Position numbers and translations under genes: made by a program
Origin: Angiostrongylus vasorum
Taxonomy: Eukaryota > Nematoda > Chromadorea > Rhabditida > Metastrongylidae
Direction: 5' to 3'
Assembly (NCBI GenBank): GCA_018806985.1
Contig: JADANN010000428.1
Location: 1-64,000, forward strand
DNA length: 64,000 bases
Notes under the pieces: model-generated
Seen by the model: only the letters and a program-made list of their open reading frames with translations
Told to the model about the DNA's origin: nothing
The model's database searches: none
Part shown: positions 11,182 to 22,600 of the stretch, one piece after another
How the letters are laid out: each line of letters opens with the position of its first letter
Position numbering within the stretch: the stretch's first letter is position 1

Positions 11182-11284
11182 TTCGTGAATAAAGAATAAA
11201 AAATAACACCTCCTGTTTGCTCAACAAGAATACGAAGAATTACTTGATCAGTGCCGAGGTTAATAGAAAGTCGGACGTGGGAGT

Positions 11285-11600
11285 TACTCCTAACATCGTC
11301 CTTTCCACTGCACGTTCGATAACGCTGAGTTAGTTATCTTTCATCCTGCTTACGCAGCGACCAGGTTTCTGACGCATACGTTAGGGTAGGAAGTACCGTT
11401 GAGTCGAAAAGATGGGTACCGAGTCTGCTGTTCTTTGTTCTCTTCACTACATTCTCGATGCTCTTGAAAAATTCCCCAAACCGACCGCGGTTTTCCTCTT
11501 GCTCAACCCTGAAGCTAAGTCGAGTCGCCTCCAACAAATAAGCTCCATGTCCACTCTGGGAGAGCCTGGCAAGCTAACCCGTGAGTATACCCAGCCCTCC
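11285..11600 (-). pseudogene. RTE-type LINE reverse transcriptase fragment
   Basis: The minus-strand translation includes RVEQEENRGRFGEFFKSIE, then LGTHLFDSTVLPTLTYASETWSL and, after a frame change, IERAVERTMLGVT. This is the region directly before the 3' segment found at 8330-8812, so the two are probably parts of one insertion split by the Penelope element. Stop codons and frame changes show decay. Confidence 0.7.
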
Positions 11601-11609
11601 ATGTTCAGA

Positions 11610-12062
11610 GCCTAGCAAGCTATACGTAGGTATCAAAAAGCTAAAAGCAGTAAATGGAACGGGCCTCATTCTCCTGACACCGAAAGAGCCCCCAATTCGG
11701 CAGCGTTGGGTAGGACGAGTACGGAGTGGCTGCTAAAAGCTCAGGGCCAATGGAAGCTATCTGGATCACGAAGAACTAAGGTGACGATCTGTTTCTACAA
11801 TGTATGCTTGCATCCGAGTCCTCCATAGAAAATTTGCTCATGCAAGCAAGAAGGATAAGGTACGACGTCATCGGCCTGGCCGAGACGAGACGACGCCACC
11901 TTTTCAACACCGTCGATGACACCGGAGAAGAACTGTTCTTCGAAACATGCGACAGTAGAGGAGTCGGCGTCGTCGGCGTTCTCGTCAACACGAGTTTGTC
12001 CATGAACATCGATTCATTCGAACAGCTTACAACCCGAATCGGACGTTTACGATGCCCATCAT
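11610..12062 (+). pseudogene. RTE-type LINE 5' end with apurinic-type endonuclease fragment
   Basis: Plus-strand frame 11804-12064 encodes [27 protein letters not shown] and [20 protein letters not shown]. This matches the N-terminal endonuclease of RTE LINEs, including the catalytic Glu in LAETR. Homology stops at about 12060. Its orientation is opposite to the LINE fragment at 11285-11600, so this is a separate or inverted insertion. Confidence 0.7.
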
Positions 12063-12281
12063 AGTCACTTATATTGATAACCTATTAGTCTGAATGCCTG
12101 CCTTTGGTAGTTGTGTTTTGCTAGTTTATTATTTTTTATTATCTAACCTAAATAAAGACCGTATTCCATGTAATAGTGATTTTCACTGTTCTTATTGTGT
12201 ATGAAATTTTTTTATAGACAGTACATCCCATAAATAGCAAGTACACAGCATCGATACAAAAACGGCACTACAGAGAACCTG

Positions 12282-15200
12282 ATGTTCGTTAAAATGCTGC
12301 TCGCTCAAGCAATTGTGGAACCACCGTACGGTAGGTTACTTCCTCCATGTTTCATTTGAAATACACGAAGTTATTCTTCATTTTTCAGTCGTCACATTCC
12401 TCGTGGTCGCACCCGAGACCTAGCGAAACTCTTCGATAGAATGGCAAAAGATGCTGTGGGGAGGCACCACATCTCTGAGAGCGAAATCACTACCTCCATC
12501 GAAACAGCGCACTGAGTTCACCAGAAGTCGTTCAGTTCAGAGAACAGCAGATTCATCTATACAGATTAACGTTTCGAAGTCGGAGTCTGAAACACAGCTT
12601 GGAATCCGAGGTTGGAGTGTTCTTATTTTGATACAAATGCTTTCACTGATTTATATGATGCCATTAATGTGACACTTGTTTACGTTTATTCCTAGGTAAT
12701 GTATTTTACACATGGGCTACACTACGAATTCCAAAATGGTTGTGCTTTCTTGTTATGATACAATTTTTTTATCACTGTGCAAGCATTATTGGATATTTTG
12801 AGATAGTTTTCAGAACCGTTGACAAAGAAACTCTCATTACGAACACGAGATGTTGTGAACGAGGATCTAATGAATTCATCTCGACGCCTGATAGTGTCGT
12901 CAGAGAGAAATAACTGTAGCGATACGCATACGTTGTCATTTCACGGTTTGAATTTGGCAAAGCCACAGTTAATCAGGGTTAGGATCAAAATGGTTTTATT
13001 TGATGTGTAGTCCTTTGTTCAGTTTTTTTTCGATCCGGTCTTCTTTGCTTCGGAAATCCTTTATTTGACAAAATACTAGCTTGCTTCTATAGAAAAATCG
13101 GAATAGACGCCGTTGATGAAGACGAAGTGGTATCAAATGACAGTGCTGATGAACGTAGAAGGACGTCAACTCCAGTAGAAAGTCGTAACGAAAGTATGTC
13201 GTTGAATCAATATTTTGCACTGATAAGCTCACACGAGGTTGATAGACAACTTTTTATGGCAAGTGTTTCGCTTTCATCACCTTCGTAACAGACTCATGTG
13301 CACATCTGTTATTCTTTTCCCATGTGCTAGTCTTCAAGGTCTTATAGAGCGAACTTTGCTGACGCTACAGATGGAGGTGGCCAGGAGGTGGTAATGATGA
13401 CGTTCATTATAAAGGCGACCTAATGCACCTAGAACACGGTTCCCCTCTTCCCTTCGGGTCCGCGAAATTGCTACCAGACTTATTTGGGATAAGATCACTC
13501 ACTCATTTCCACTTGGCAACGCCTCAGTACGACCATCACAGGACTCGAGGGAGAAGCGAATCGACCAGTCTTCAACGACATTCATAACGAAGACGAAGAT
13601 TTTTAAGCAGCAACCGAACCCACACACGAAAAGTTTGAAGACGTTTTGTGGATGATCGATGCGAGGAAACAATTCCTGTACAAAAAGTGCTGGTGTAGGC
13701 AAAATGTGCTGCAAGTGATCTAAAGTGGTAGTCTACACGATGCTGTTAAATAGGTTTGCATTGCAATTATTGCAGGATGGATTGTTTTCATGGAAATAAA
13801 TAATCCAGTGAAAAATCAATGAAGGACTATCCCATACAAAAAGCCACTATCGAGCGAATTTACTTTATTTTTATGATGTTCCAGCGTATCCCATTTGACC
13901 TAATACGATGTCCGAACTGTGTTGTATCTTATGCAGGTTCTTTTCAGTGGTGTATTTTTCTGCACAAAGCTTTTTTTGCCTCACTTTTTGTACTCAATTG
14001 ACAGTTCATCCCACAAAGTAGTGTCAGGCGGGACCTATGTGAAGTTGATCTATCGACTTAATAATTTACAGGGAACTGTCTCCTCGGATGAGTTCGTTCA
14101 CCGGTAATTTGACTGTTGATTAACTCTTAAGTTCACTTCAAACGAAATCATGAATTCTGCTTAGCGAATAGAATGTCGAGAAAAGAGCATGTATAAGGGA
14201 TGTTTAAAAGCACCGAAATAGACACAGCGTAAGTTGCGGAACACATCAAAATTCTGACAGCAATATGGTTATAAGAGGGATCGTAGTAAAATACAGTGAG
14301 TAGCAACATGTATAGCTCTCATAATCCTCTTGCGATGGAACAAAAAACTCTATTATAATTCCGTCATCTTCTTAACCTTTCAGTTATCGAAAAATTACCG
14401 TTCATTGCCAAAAAACTAGCAAGTATGTAATGTCTGAAAAATAGGTGTGGCCAGGAATGTGTGGGTCCAGCCAGCTTCGATGATTCACAATATCAGAAAA
14501 ATGGAAACTGTGGAGATTCGACTCGAATCATTGCAAACTCCGAAGGCAGATATAGAGCCGAAAATAGCCAAAAAGAATTGTCGTAGCACCCTCGTGTGAA
14601 CATCGTCAATATAACAAGAGCATGGTTATTTCTGGCTCGGTTCAACAGAGCTTGCTTTCTAAAAAACGTCAAATGTACTGCATTTGATCCTCATAGTTAT
14701 CGAGCAATGGTATCAATGAAGTTCCCTTTCTTTCATTGTTTAAGCTCGCAAGTACTTCCTCTCAATTTTTCATTTTCAACAACATATTTTGGAAAAGAGT
14801 GTCGGAAATGAGTTAGGTGTCGCGACAAAGTTCGTTTTAATGTCGATTTCAAAAAGGGAAAAAAAAATCAAAACCTAGGAAAAGTTACGTTTTACTTCGT
14901 TCCTATCTTAAATTTTCAAACTTAGGTGATCCATCGAATGCTTTTGGTCATTTGACCTCGATAGACTCTCTGAATATCTCTGCTATCCTAGACAGTAAAT
15001 ATGCAGAAAGGTATATCTCTCATATTTATCCATTCTTGGATGTGAAGTTTCTTTGGTTTTTATATTCCAGTGAGTTTAACGGAAGCACCCATTTTTCTGA
15101 GCATAATAGCCGCATTGATATGCACAATGAAAAGCGAGAAAATCGCACGCTTGACGAGCCCTGATAGTCACTGCGAGCAACCGGCAGCACTCAAAGTGGC

Positions 15201-16695
15201 ACCACCACCTCAAAGGTACACAGTTTTGACCTCTTTCATTTTTGAAATCCCATTAGCCACTTGTTGATGGTTTCTTTTAGCTTTTAAATCCAGCAAGTAC
15301 TAAATATTATGTTGTTGATTTCTGTATTAGTTACAGCGGTGGTTTATAGTATAAGGCAGAAATTTACTTTTTTGGCCGTATGGTGTTGCTATCGGAACCA
15401 TTTGTAATAAGTTTCTCTGTAGATTGTTAATTCACCTGTGGTATGTTGTAGATATTTCAGGTTATCCTTATCACATCGAAACAGTACTCAAAGTGGTCGT
15501 TCTTCCCAGCACAGACAATCGGCTGATGGACAACAGTGTCGCAGTAGTGTTTGTCTATTGTGCTCATTTTAGTGTAGTGTAGTGTGTGATAGTGTCAGCG
15601 TAGACTTTGAATTTATAGCATGTTTTCCTTCAAATCATTAACTATCGAACACCTCTACTTTCACCTTTAATCGTAGGGTGTTCTTAGCCAATTTCCAGAT
15701 TGCTTGGACCCATCGCATTTTTTCATAGTCTGTGTTTAGCTCTACTGTGTTGGACTCAGCTATGCAAGAGAACATTACTTTAGTGCAAGCCAGCACCAAT
15801 CCACTACCAGTTGTCAGATAGCAACAAACCTTTTTCGTATACGTCATTCACTTTGAAAATAGCGAACTTATAGCTTTACCGAGATTTTCGACGTTTTGTG
15901 ACACTTTTTGTTGAGATTTATCTTTGTGGCGCAGACACCCTTTTGCTTGATTACAGCCTTGGTTTTGGCTTCTCCATCCATTTCGTGATATCAACACCCG
16001 CCGTGCTTATTTTTAGATAGAATATCTAACGAAAATTTTATAGGAATTATTTGCAAGGTCTCCCTGTCACTTAGGGTTTTTCTTTCAAGCTACGAGCCAC
16101 TTTGGAATCTGGGAATTGTCAATACATAGCTTTTTCAAGGGAAATATAATAGTTGTAGTGAAGTACGTAATTTTTGACTATAGTCACATTCCACACGTCA
16201 TTAAATGAAATTGAGCAAGAGAAGGTAGATGATGAAATTGATCGTTTATTCGAGTTCACTGAGGTTAGTAACTGGACGATTTTTGGAATTATACAACAAC
16301 ATATGACTACCAGTCGCGGTTTTTCATGAGAAAAGAAATGGAAACAACGAATGTTATTGAGTTATATCGTCCTTGGATTCCCACCACGTATTAAATGGAG
16401 GGATGCCACTCTATATCAACTGTTGACGAAATGAGATGGAATCAACTCTGTAAATGAAGCCGTATAATGTTTCGACTGTGAGTTTTTTTGTTGTAGGAAC
16501 GCGATGAACTGGACACAGTTGGATGCGAAACATTGCCAGAGCGGAAAATTTCAGTGTTGAAGCATGGTGATGCTGAAACCGTTCGAGACGACGGCGTCAG
16601 CCATCTTCCGGAGTTTCTTTCCCGAAGACTTCGCAACCCTCTGTGTCCTGTAGCATCTGTTCACCCAGACAGCCTTGTTCTGATTGCCCTCTTAA
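12282..16695 (+). CDS. ani: Anillin N-terminal exons
   Basis: A low-complexity, Ser/Arg/Glu-rich region with basic motifs (RGRTRDLAKLFDRMAK at about 12405; TKKLSLRTRDVVNEDL at 12820) and acidic ones (DAVDEDEVVSNDSADE at 13110). It corresponds to the poorly conserved actin/myosin-binding half of anillins. Each junction joins in phase: 2 at 12325, 1 at 12610, 1 at 12945, 1 at 13193, 2 at 15010, 2 at 15215, 1 at 15543, 0 at 16263 and 1 at 16695. The exon at 12389-12610 is open end to end only if one G of the GGGG at 12458-12461 is skipped. The exon at 15071-15215 needs one C of CCC at 15159-15161 skipped. The 13080 acceptor and the direct 13193-to-14926 join are the weakest points. Confidence 0.55.
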
Positions 16696-19600
16696 GTACT
16701 CAGTAGGTTTTTGGTCGTATAGCGTATGCCAAAATGCCAGAGATTTCTTGAACAGTTAAGTCAGAACGTAATGCTTACTTTCCATGAGCACTGCTGATGA
16801 CTTTGAAACTCATCAGAATCGTGAACATTTTTTACCAGCAGCGATTGCTTGCAGTCGAAAGGCGCTGTGGTTAAAATCAAAGTGACCATTTAAACTTTTT
16901 AGATGAGCCATAAATCGAGATATCCAGCACATTAGTCGTGTTTCGGTAGGTCTTCCAGCTCCATTTTCGTCGCTCACCGCGCCAGATACTGGAGAGCGTG
17001 TCAATACATATAAATCAAGAGAGGAAACTATTGAGAAAAAAGGTTTCTTTGCTTCTTTTTTTCGTCATCCTGCTTCTTTTACTTTCAGAACTCTGTAGTT
17101 TCGATGTCATTCTTATTTTTGAAGGTGTCAGTGTCGGACATTACCGAAGAAATGTTATTTGTTTTTGTATAGGTTAATATCTTCCATAATCTTGCTCGAC
17201 CTACCAGCACACATCCATGTTCTCTGACCACTTCCGCTCCTGTCGATTCACATCTGGGAACCATTTGCTCTCAAGTGGAGTATTCTAGTCATAAATACAT
17301 GTATATACACATTTTTTTTTGGAGAAGTAGAATGAGTGGGGGTGCTACACTGGAACTACATCTAGTTTTTGTTCGTAATTGTAGTTCGAAAAATCAACCC
17401 TTACCATTACGATTTATTTAGTAACCTCCGCCGTTGTTAACATTTACGATTCGTTTGCAAGCTCCATAACTCCGATCAGCAGTCGTCCTGAAACACATGT
17501 AACACCTGAAGAATACAAGTGGCAAATTGTGGTAGGAATTCAGCCTATCATAGAATTTTCGACAATTCTGTGGGTGTCACAAAGGATACATGATGAACGC
17601 ATGTTAAACGCTATAACTCTACTCACCACAACACAGGGGATTAGCAACAGTTTGAACCATCTTTTTTTTTTCTGGAAAGTTACGTTCGGCTTTCTTCAAC
17701 AGAAATGGTTTCGACTCAAGGCTTGTTTTCAGCAGTTCATCAGGAAAACAATGTAAATCTAGAACTCAAATTCCAAACTCAATGTTGGCAGCTGGTTCGA
17801 GGTTGAAAATTAGCGTCATTATTAAGTTCTTACATATCTCGACGCTCGCTGAAAATCACAACATTTTCGAGACTTCTGTGGAGTGAATCCATCTATTTTT
17901 CTCATTTATATTCATTTAGAAATTGAAAGCCGAGATTTGTGTTCAAGAAAAACAGATCAGAATGACGCTGGAAGTGCTTGCACTGGCAAGAAAAAGTCAG
18001 AACTCGATGCAAGAGGTAAGGTGAAGGGCAGATGGGACAAAATGTAGATCACAGTTTTTTTTTCTGCCACACATTTTTTATCGTTATTTTTGGACTTTCG
18101 GATGTTTGTTCGTCTCATTGAGCTCTGCATCGAAGCTACTACTAAGGGCGTTGTTCATTTCGAAGGTGCTAAGGGCTCTCTACTATGTTTATATTGTCGA
18201 AGTCTAACACTTAGAAACGTTTTTCCGCTACTCTGAGGAGATAAACTACCGGGAGGGGGAGTACAGATGAAATTTAGCCATGAACTTTTACTGAGTGTCA
18301 CCAATTTCGTCATTGTGAAGGAGCTGTATGTTCTAAGATAATTCGTTTATGGATGCATTTCCATGTATTGTATTATAGAAAAGTCCTCTTTGTTGAGTCA
18401 AAACGAGGTTGTTAACACGTATCTCTGATTTTTCCAAGGCTAATATGTTTCGCATCTTCACCTTTTTTCAAAGCCTAGACGTATCACTGTGTAATAAACT
18501 TGTTTGAAGTGTAGAGCTTGCAGGAGGTTGATAAGTTTGCTTTATTCGGCTACGGTTTCCACATCTTGGTCTTCATCAGAGCCGATGATCCGAGTCAACC
18601 GTCCACAGTTGTTCGTCTTCTTGATGTGGCGTCTTCGTCGTCGAATCGAAACGGATCTTCCTCAGTGGAACACCGCACGAACGAAGCATACTCAGCCGGC
18701 AGTGCTCTTTTATACCCGGGCGGTTGCTTTTTGATATGACTATCCTTTGATAATCATTTGTTTTTTTCAACGCATAATTCACCCTGCGGTTAATCAACTG
18801 CAAGGAAAGCATGTTTCTTGCGGTGTTCCACTGAAGAAGATCAATTTCGATTCGACGACGAAGGCGCCACATCAAGAAGACGAACAACTGCGGACCATCG
18901 ACTCGGATCATCGATTATGGTGAAGACGAAGAAGTCGAAACGTTATCCGAATAAAGCACATTTATCAACCTCGTGAAAGCTCCACAATTTAAACAAATTA
19001 GTTGTCTTATTAACGGGTAAATGACGGTCGGTTTGTAAATTATCGTTATATAACCTTCACCTCATTGTTTTGCGAATATTCTATGGTCGCAATGAAAATA
19101 TCGTGTACTAAAACCAGCTCCTAGCCTGTTAAGAATAGCCATCGTCACTTTTTTTTCTAATGAAAATACTCATACTTTATAAGGAAATGAAACTCACTGA
19201 GATAAGAGAGTTTATCTAAAATGATTTTGAAATCTGTGAATTGTCGCAGAAGTTTTCCATTTGTTGTTTTTGAGTGCTTCACGACGATCGCGACAACCAC
19301 TTCACAATCGTCTCCGTTGCATTTTGTGTGCTGTGCTTACCTGAAGCAGTGTTTTTTCTTCTCAGTTCCTCGTATCTACAGAAGGGGTTTCGTTTCGGAT
19401 TTTGAGCTTCTAAGCTAGATGTTCTTTCGTGCGGACAGAAAGCGGTCTGGTCGTTTCACCAATGTGTTCATCAAGGTCACACCATATACTAGCTTTCCTG
19501 AGTGGCGAGTAATACAAGGAGGCAGAACAGTTGTTCACTGCCATTTTCGTCAGCGTTTAGCGTCCTGGGTTTTTTACTTCCTAACTCTCGGTAAGGAGGT

Positions 19601-22600
19601 GGTCGAACACGAAGTTCAATTCGTAATCCGCTCTTCAGGGTATAAGGTGTAATTTTGAACTCAACGGTTGGTGGTTCTTTTCTTTTCAACTACAATAGTG
19701 GAATTCTTATGGAATAAGAGATTATAAAAAGTACAGAAATCGAAACTAAATACAAACCGTACCAAGGAGAGGTAGCGTCGTTATCAAATTGTGCTCGCAT
19801 TCTCACAAAGCACAAAATATCGAAATGTTCGGAGGACTATGGATGAACGGATCTTTGAACACAGGTAATGCATAGAATGTGAATAACAGAATTTGTTAAA
19901 TTTTATTTACTTCCTGCATTTTTTTACGTTATCGTGGTTGGTGAAGCATTTCTCACGGAGGAATGCAAAGTGGTGAGAGGTCTGGCGAATATAGCGGGAT
20001 GAGGCGAAGTTTCGTAGCCCAACTCGTTCATCTTCTGCAGGACTGGTTCCACAACGTGAGTCTGGGCGTTGTCGTGGCGAAGTATTGGTCCTTTCCTGTT
20101 GACTGATATCGGTCGCTGTTGTCAGAGTCTCTACGGTGCACTTCGTCGATTTCTTCGCAACACCCTCTCAATCGTTTCGTTTCCCGGATTCAAAAAGTCG
20201 TGATGAATCAGCCCGTTTGCAGACGTCCAAACAGTCACTATAACCTTTTTTTGGTCCACTTTCGGCTTTAGGAATTGCTATGGAGCCTGATTGCAATCCA
20301 ACCATTGAGCTGAACGTCGCCTGTTGTCGTACAGAATCCTCTTCTCGTCGCACGTCACAATTCGATAAAGAAAAGGGTCGTTTTTATTACGCAGAATAAG
20401 ACCAGACGATACTGCAAAACAACACTTTTTTTAATTACCGTTTATTTCGTGCGCCACACATTTGTAGAATTTTTTTGTCTTTCCTGCCATTCCACTGAGT
20501 GGAGATTGTTCCTATGCTTACGCCAAGCTGTTGTGCAAGCTCTCGAACAGTTGTTTGCATGTTTTCTTCCACTAGTGCCTTCAAAGGGACCGCGTGGCGC
20601 AGTGGGTTGGAGGCGCCGCTGCGGCACACACGTGGAATCGATCCCCACGCCCCATGGCCCACCAATCCGTCCATCTATCCGGGGCTCAGTAAATTGGTAC
20701 CGGACTTGTCTTGGGAAGAGAGCAGTGCTTTCTTGATACATCGGTGGACCAGCGACGAGTCATTGTAAATTCCAGATATGCGTTCATTCACCTCCAGCGA
20801 TAGTTAATGAAGTCGAATACATGGCGCATCCCTCAGAGATTGATCAAAGCCGGGAGCTTTATCCTTTTTTTTTCATCCTTTTAGTACCTTTAATTCATCG
20901 CCATCAAGTTCACTGGGACGTCGGTAGCCTTCCTTAACTTCGAGGTCTAAATCACCAAATCAGGATTTTCGGAACAATGTTCGCACTGCGATCCACCAAC
21001 ACTACCTTCACCCCCAAACTTGCTGATATTCCGAGCTCCTGCCGCGGCATTGTGTCCACTCTTCCATTTCTACAGAAAAAGCACACGAATATCGCGTTGA
21101 TTCGTACTGAAGTTAAAGCCTATAAAAGTATTGATGCTTACTTAATACATGAACGATTCGTCATCACTAGTTGTGCGGACCCCAGCCTAATCACCACTTT
21201 TCGGGGATTTGCTGGTTAAGCCATTGTGGTTCCCTTGGAGTCCCGACGTCGGCCTGGCCAAAGTCTCCCCCAGGTCGTCACCACGGCAGGCAGTTACAGT
21301 CCTTGTGGACCAGAGGGAGATTTACCACCATGCGACTTTGATACCAAGACGGTAGTGGATGCTGTATTGATTTACTCCCAGCTAGGCTTCCTGATGGAAA
21401 CGCCGGATTCCTTCTCAGATTGGGAAACCCTTCCGGGGGGACGAATGCCCCCCGCCATACATCGTATTCCGACACCCAGAAACGCCTCCCTGCAACGATG
21501 AAGCGGTAAACCGTTGCGATGATAAAAGTATTAACATAGTAAATCTTGAAACAGTTCTCAAGATCGACTTTCTATAAACCTTCTCGGCATTGGAATATAA
21601 ATGCGTCGTTTTCTTGTCCAGCAATCGCGTGGTTGTTACACAGCATACATTTACTTCCATAGAAAAACACAATACAATACAACAGTAGCTGACGTTTCGC
21701 CAGTATCGCCTTCTTCACAGCCGCTTTTTTTTTCGTGACTTCCAATGAGGAAGATTAGAACAGTTGATTACAGTCCCGTATGGTTGATGACTGCAACATC
21801 CGACATCAGAAATTGACGCAAAGATAAGTGGGGTCAGGTTGCGTGTGACCTCTGGACATACCTCGCAATTGCTGGACGAGAAAACGAAGTAAATCTTGAG
21901 AAAGGAACCAGTATTGGACGTAGAAAAAAGCATACTTTATGCTTCAAAAAATATATATTAAACACACATAGACAACAAAAATTTTTGTTTGAAAAAAATT
22001 ACAAGGAAAACTACAACAGTAAAATCGGAGGGCATTTTGTATGAGCCAACCTAATAATGCGATCTTATTTACAAAGTAGTAGCAGTGGCAGGCGGGCCCA
22101 ACACGACATATTCTTTGGAAAAGCACAGAAATAATGCGAATTGCTGTTGTACAATATCCAGGTTTTGTCATCTTCTGCTTCGTATTTTCTCAAAATTTTC
22201 CTGGAAGCTTATGCGGCTTTTCAAGCATATTTGGGAGCGCTTCAATCTTATGAATTTCTGTAGCTGCGCTGCAAGAGTCAGCTGCAAGAGCTGAGCCAGT
22301 GTTGGATTTCTCACGCAGAAGAAAATACTGTGGTTATTAAGAAGCCGATGTACAACTGGAATATCCTGTTGTGTTATTCTTCAAGGCCATTTAAGTATCT
22401 GATAATTGTTGACTGTAATTTGGAAGATCCACTCATGTAGCAGATGTAATTTCTAGGTGGCTGCCCAACGTACACTATTATTGGCTTGTGAACGCCTTGA
22501 TTTGTTGCGGTGCGAGATGAAACTCGCCTCGGCGTTGTCGGCATTTCGCATTCCGCCGCGGCTAGTTTCCTCAAGAGTTCCGTGGAACGATGACGATATC

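Larger units (their letters stand above)
8816..11238 (+). mobile_element. Penelope-like retroelement (GIY-YIG type) with inverted terminal copies
   Basis: Terminal arms of about 245 bp (8816-9060 and 10995-11238) are inverted copies of each other. Between them is a broken plus-strand coding region: an N-terminal part, a reverse transcriptase with a YIDDCFVL catalytic motif, and a GIY-YIG endonuclease with EYIGETGRPL. Inverted or direct partial terminal copies and an RT plus GIY-YIG order are typical of Penelope-like elements. A hammerhead ribozyme lies in the right arm. Frameshifts and stops show it can no longer make its protein. It lies between two RTE fragments, with a related motif (MLGV codons) on both sides. 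Confidence 0.88.

Noticed and set aside
14011..14103. Plus-strand exon (SSHKVVSGGTYVKLIYRLNN) as part of anillin
   Set aside because: Its phases fit neither neighbour, and the 13193-to-14926 join works without it; kept out of the model.
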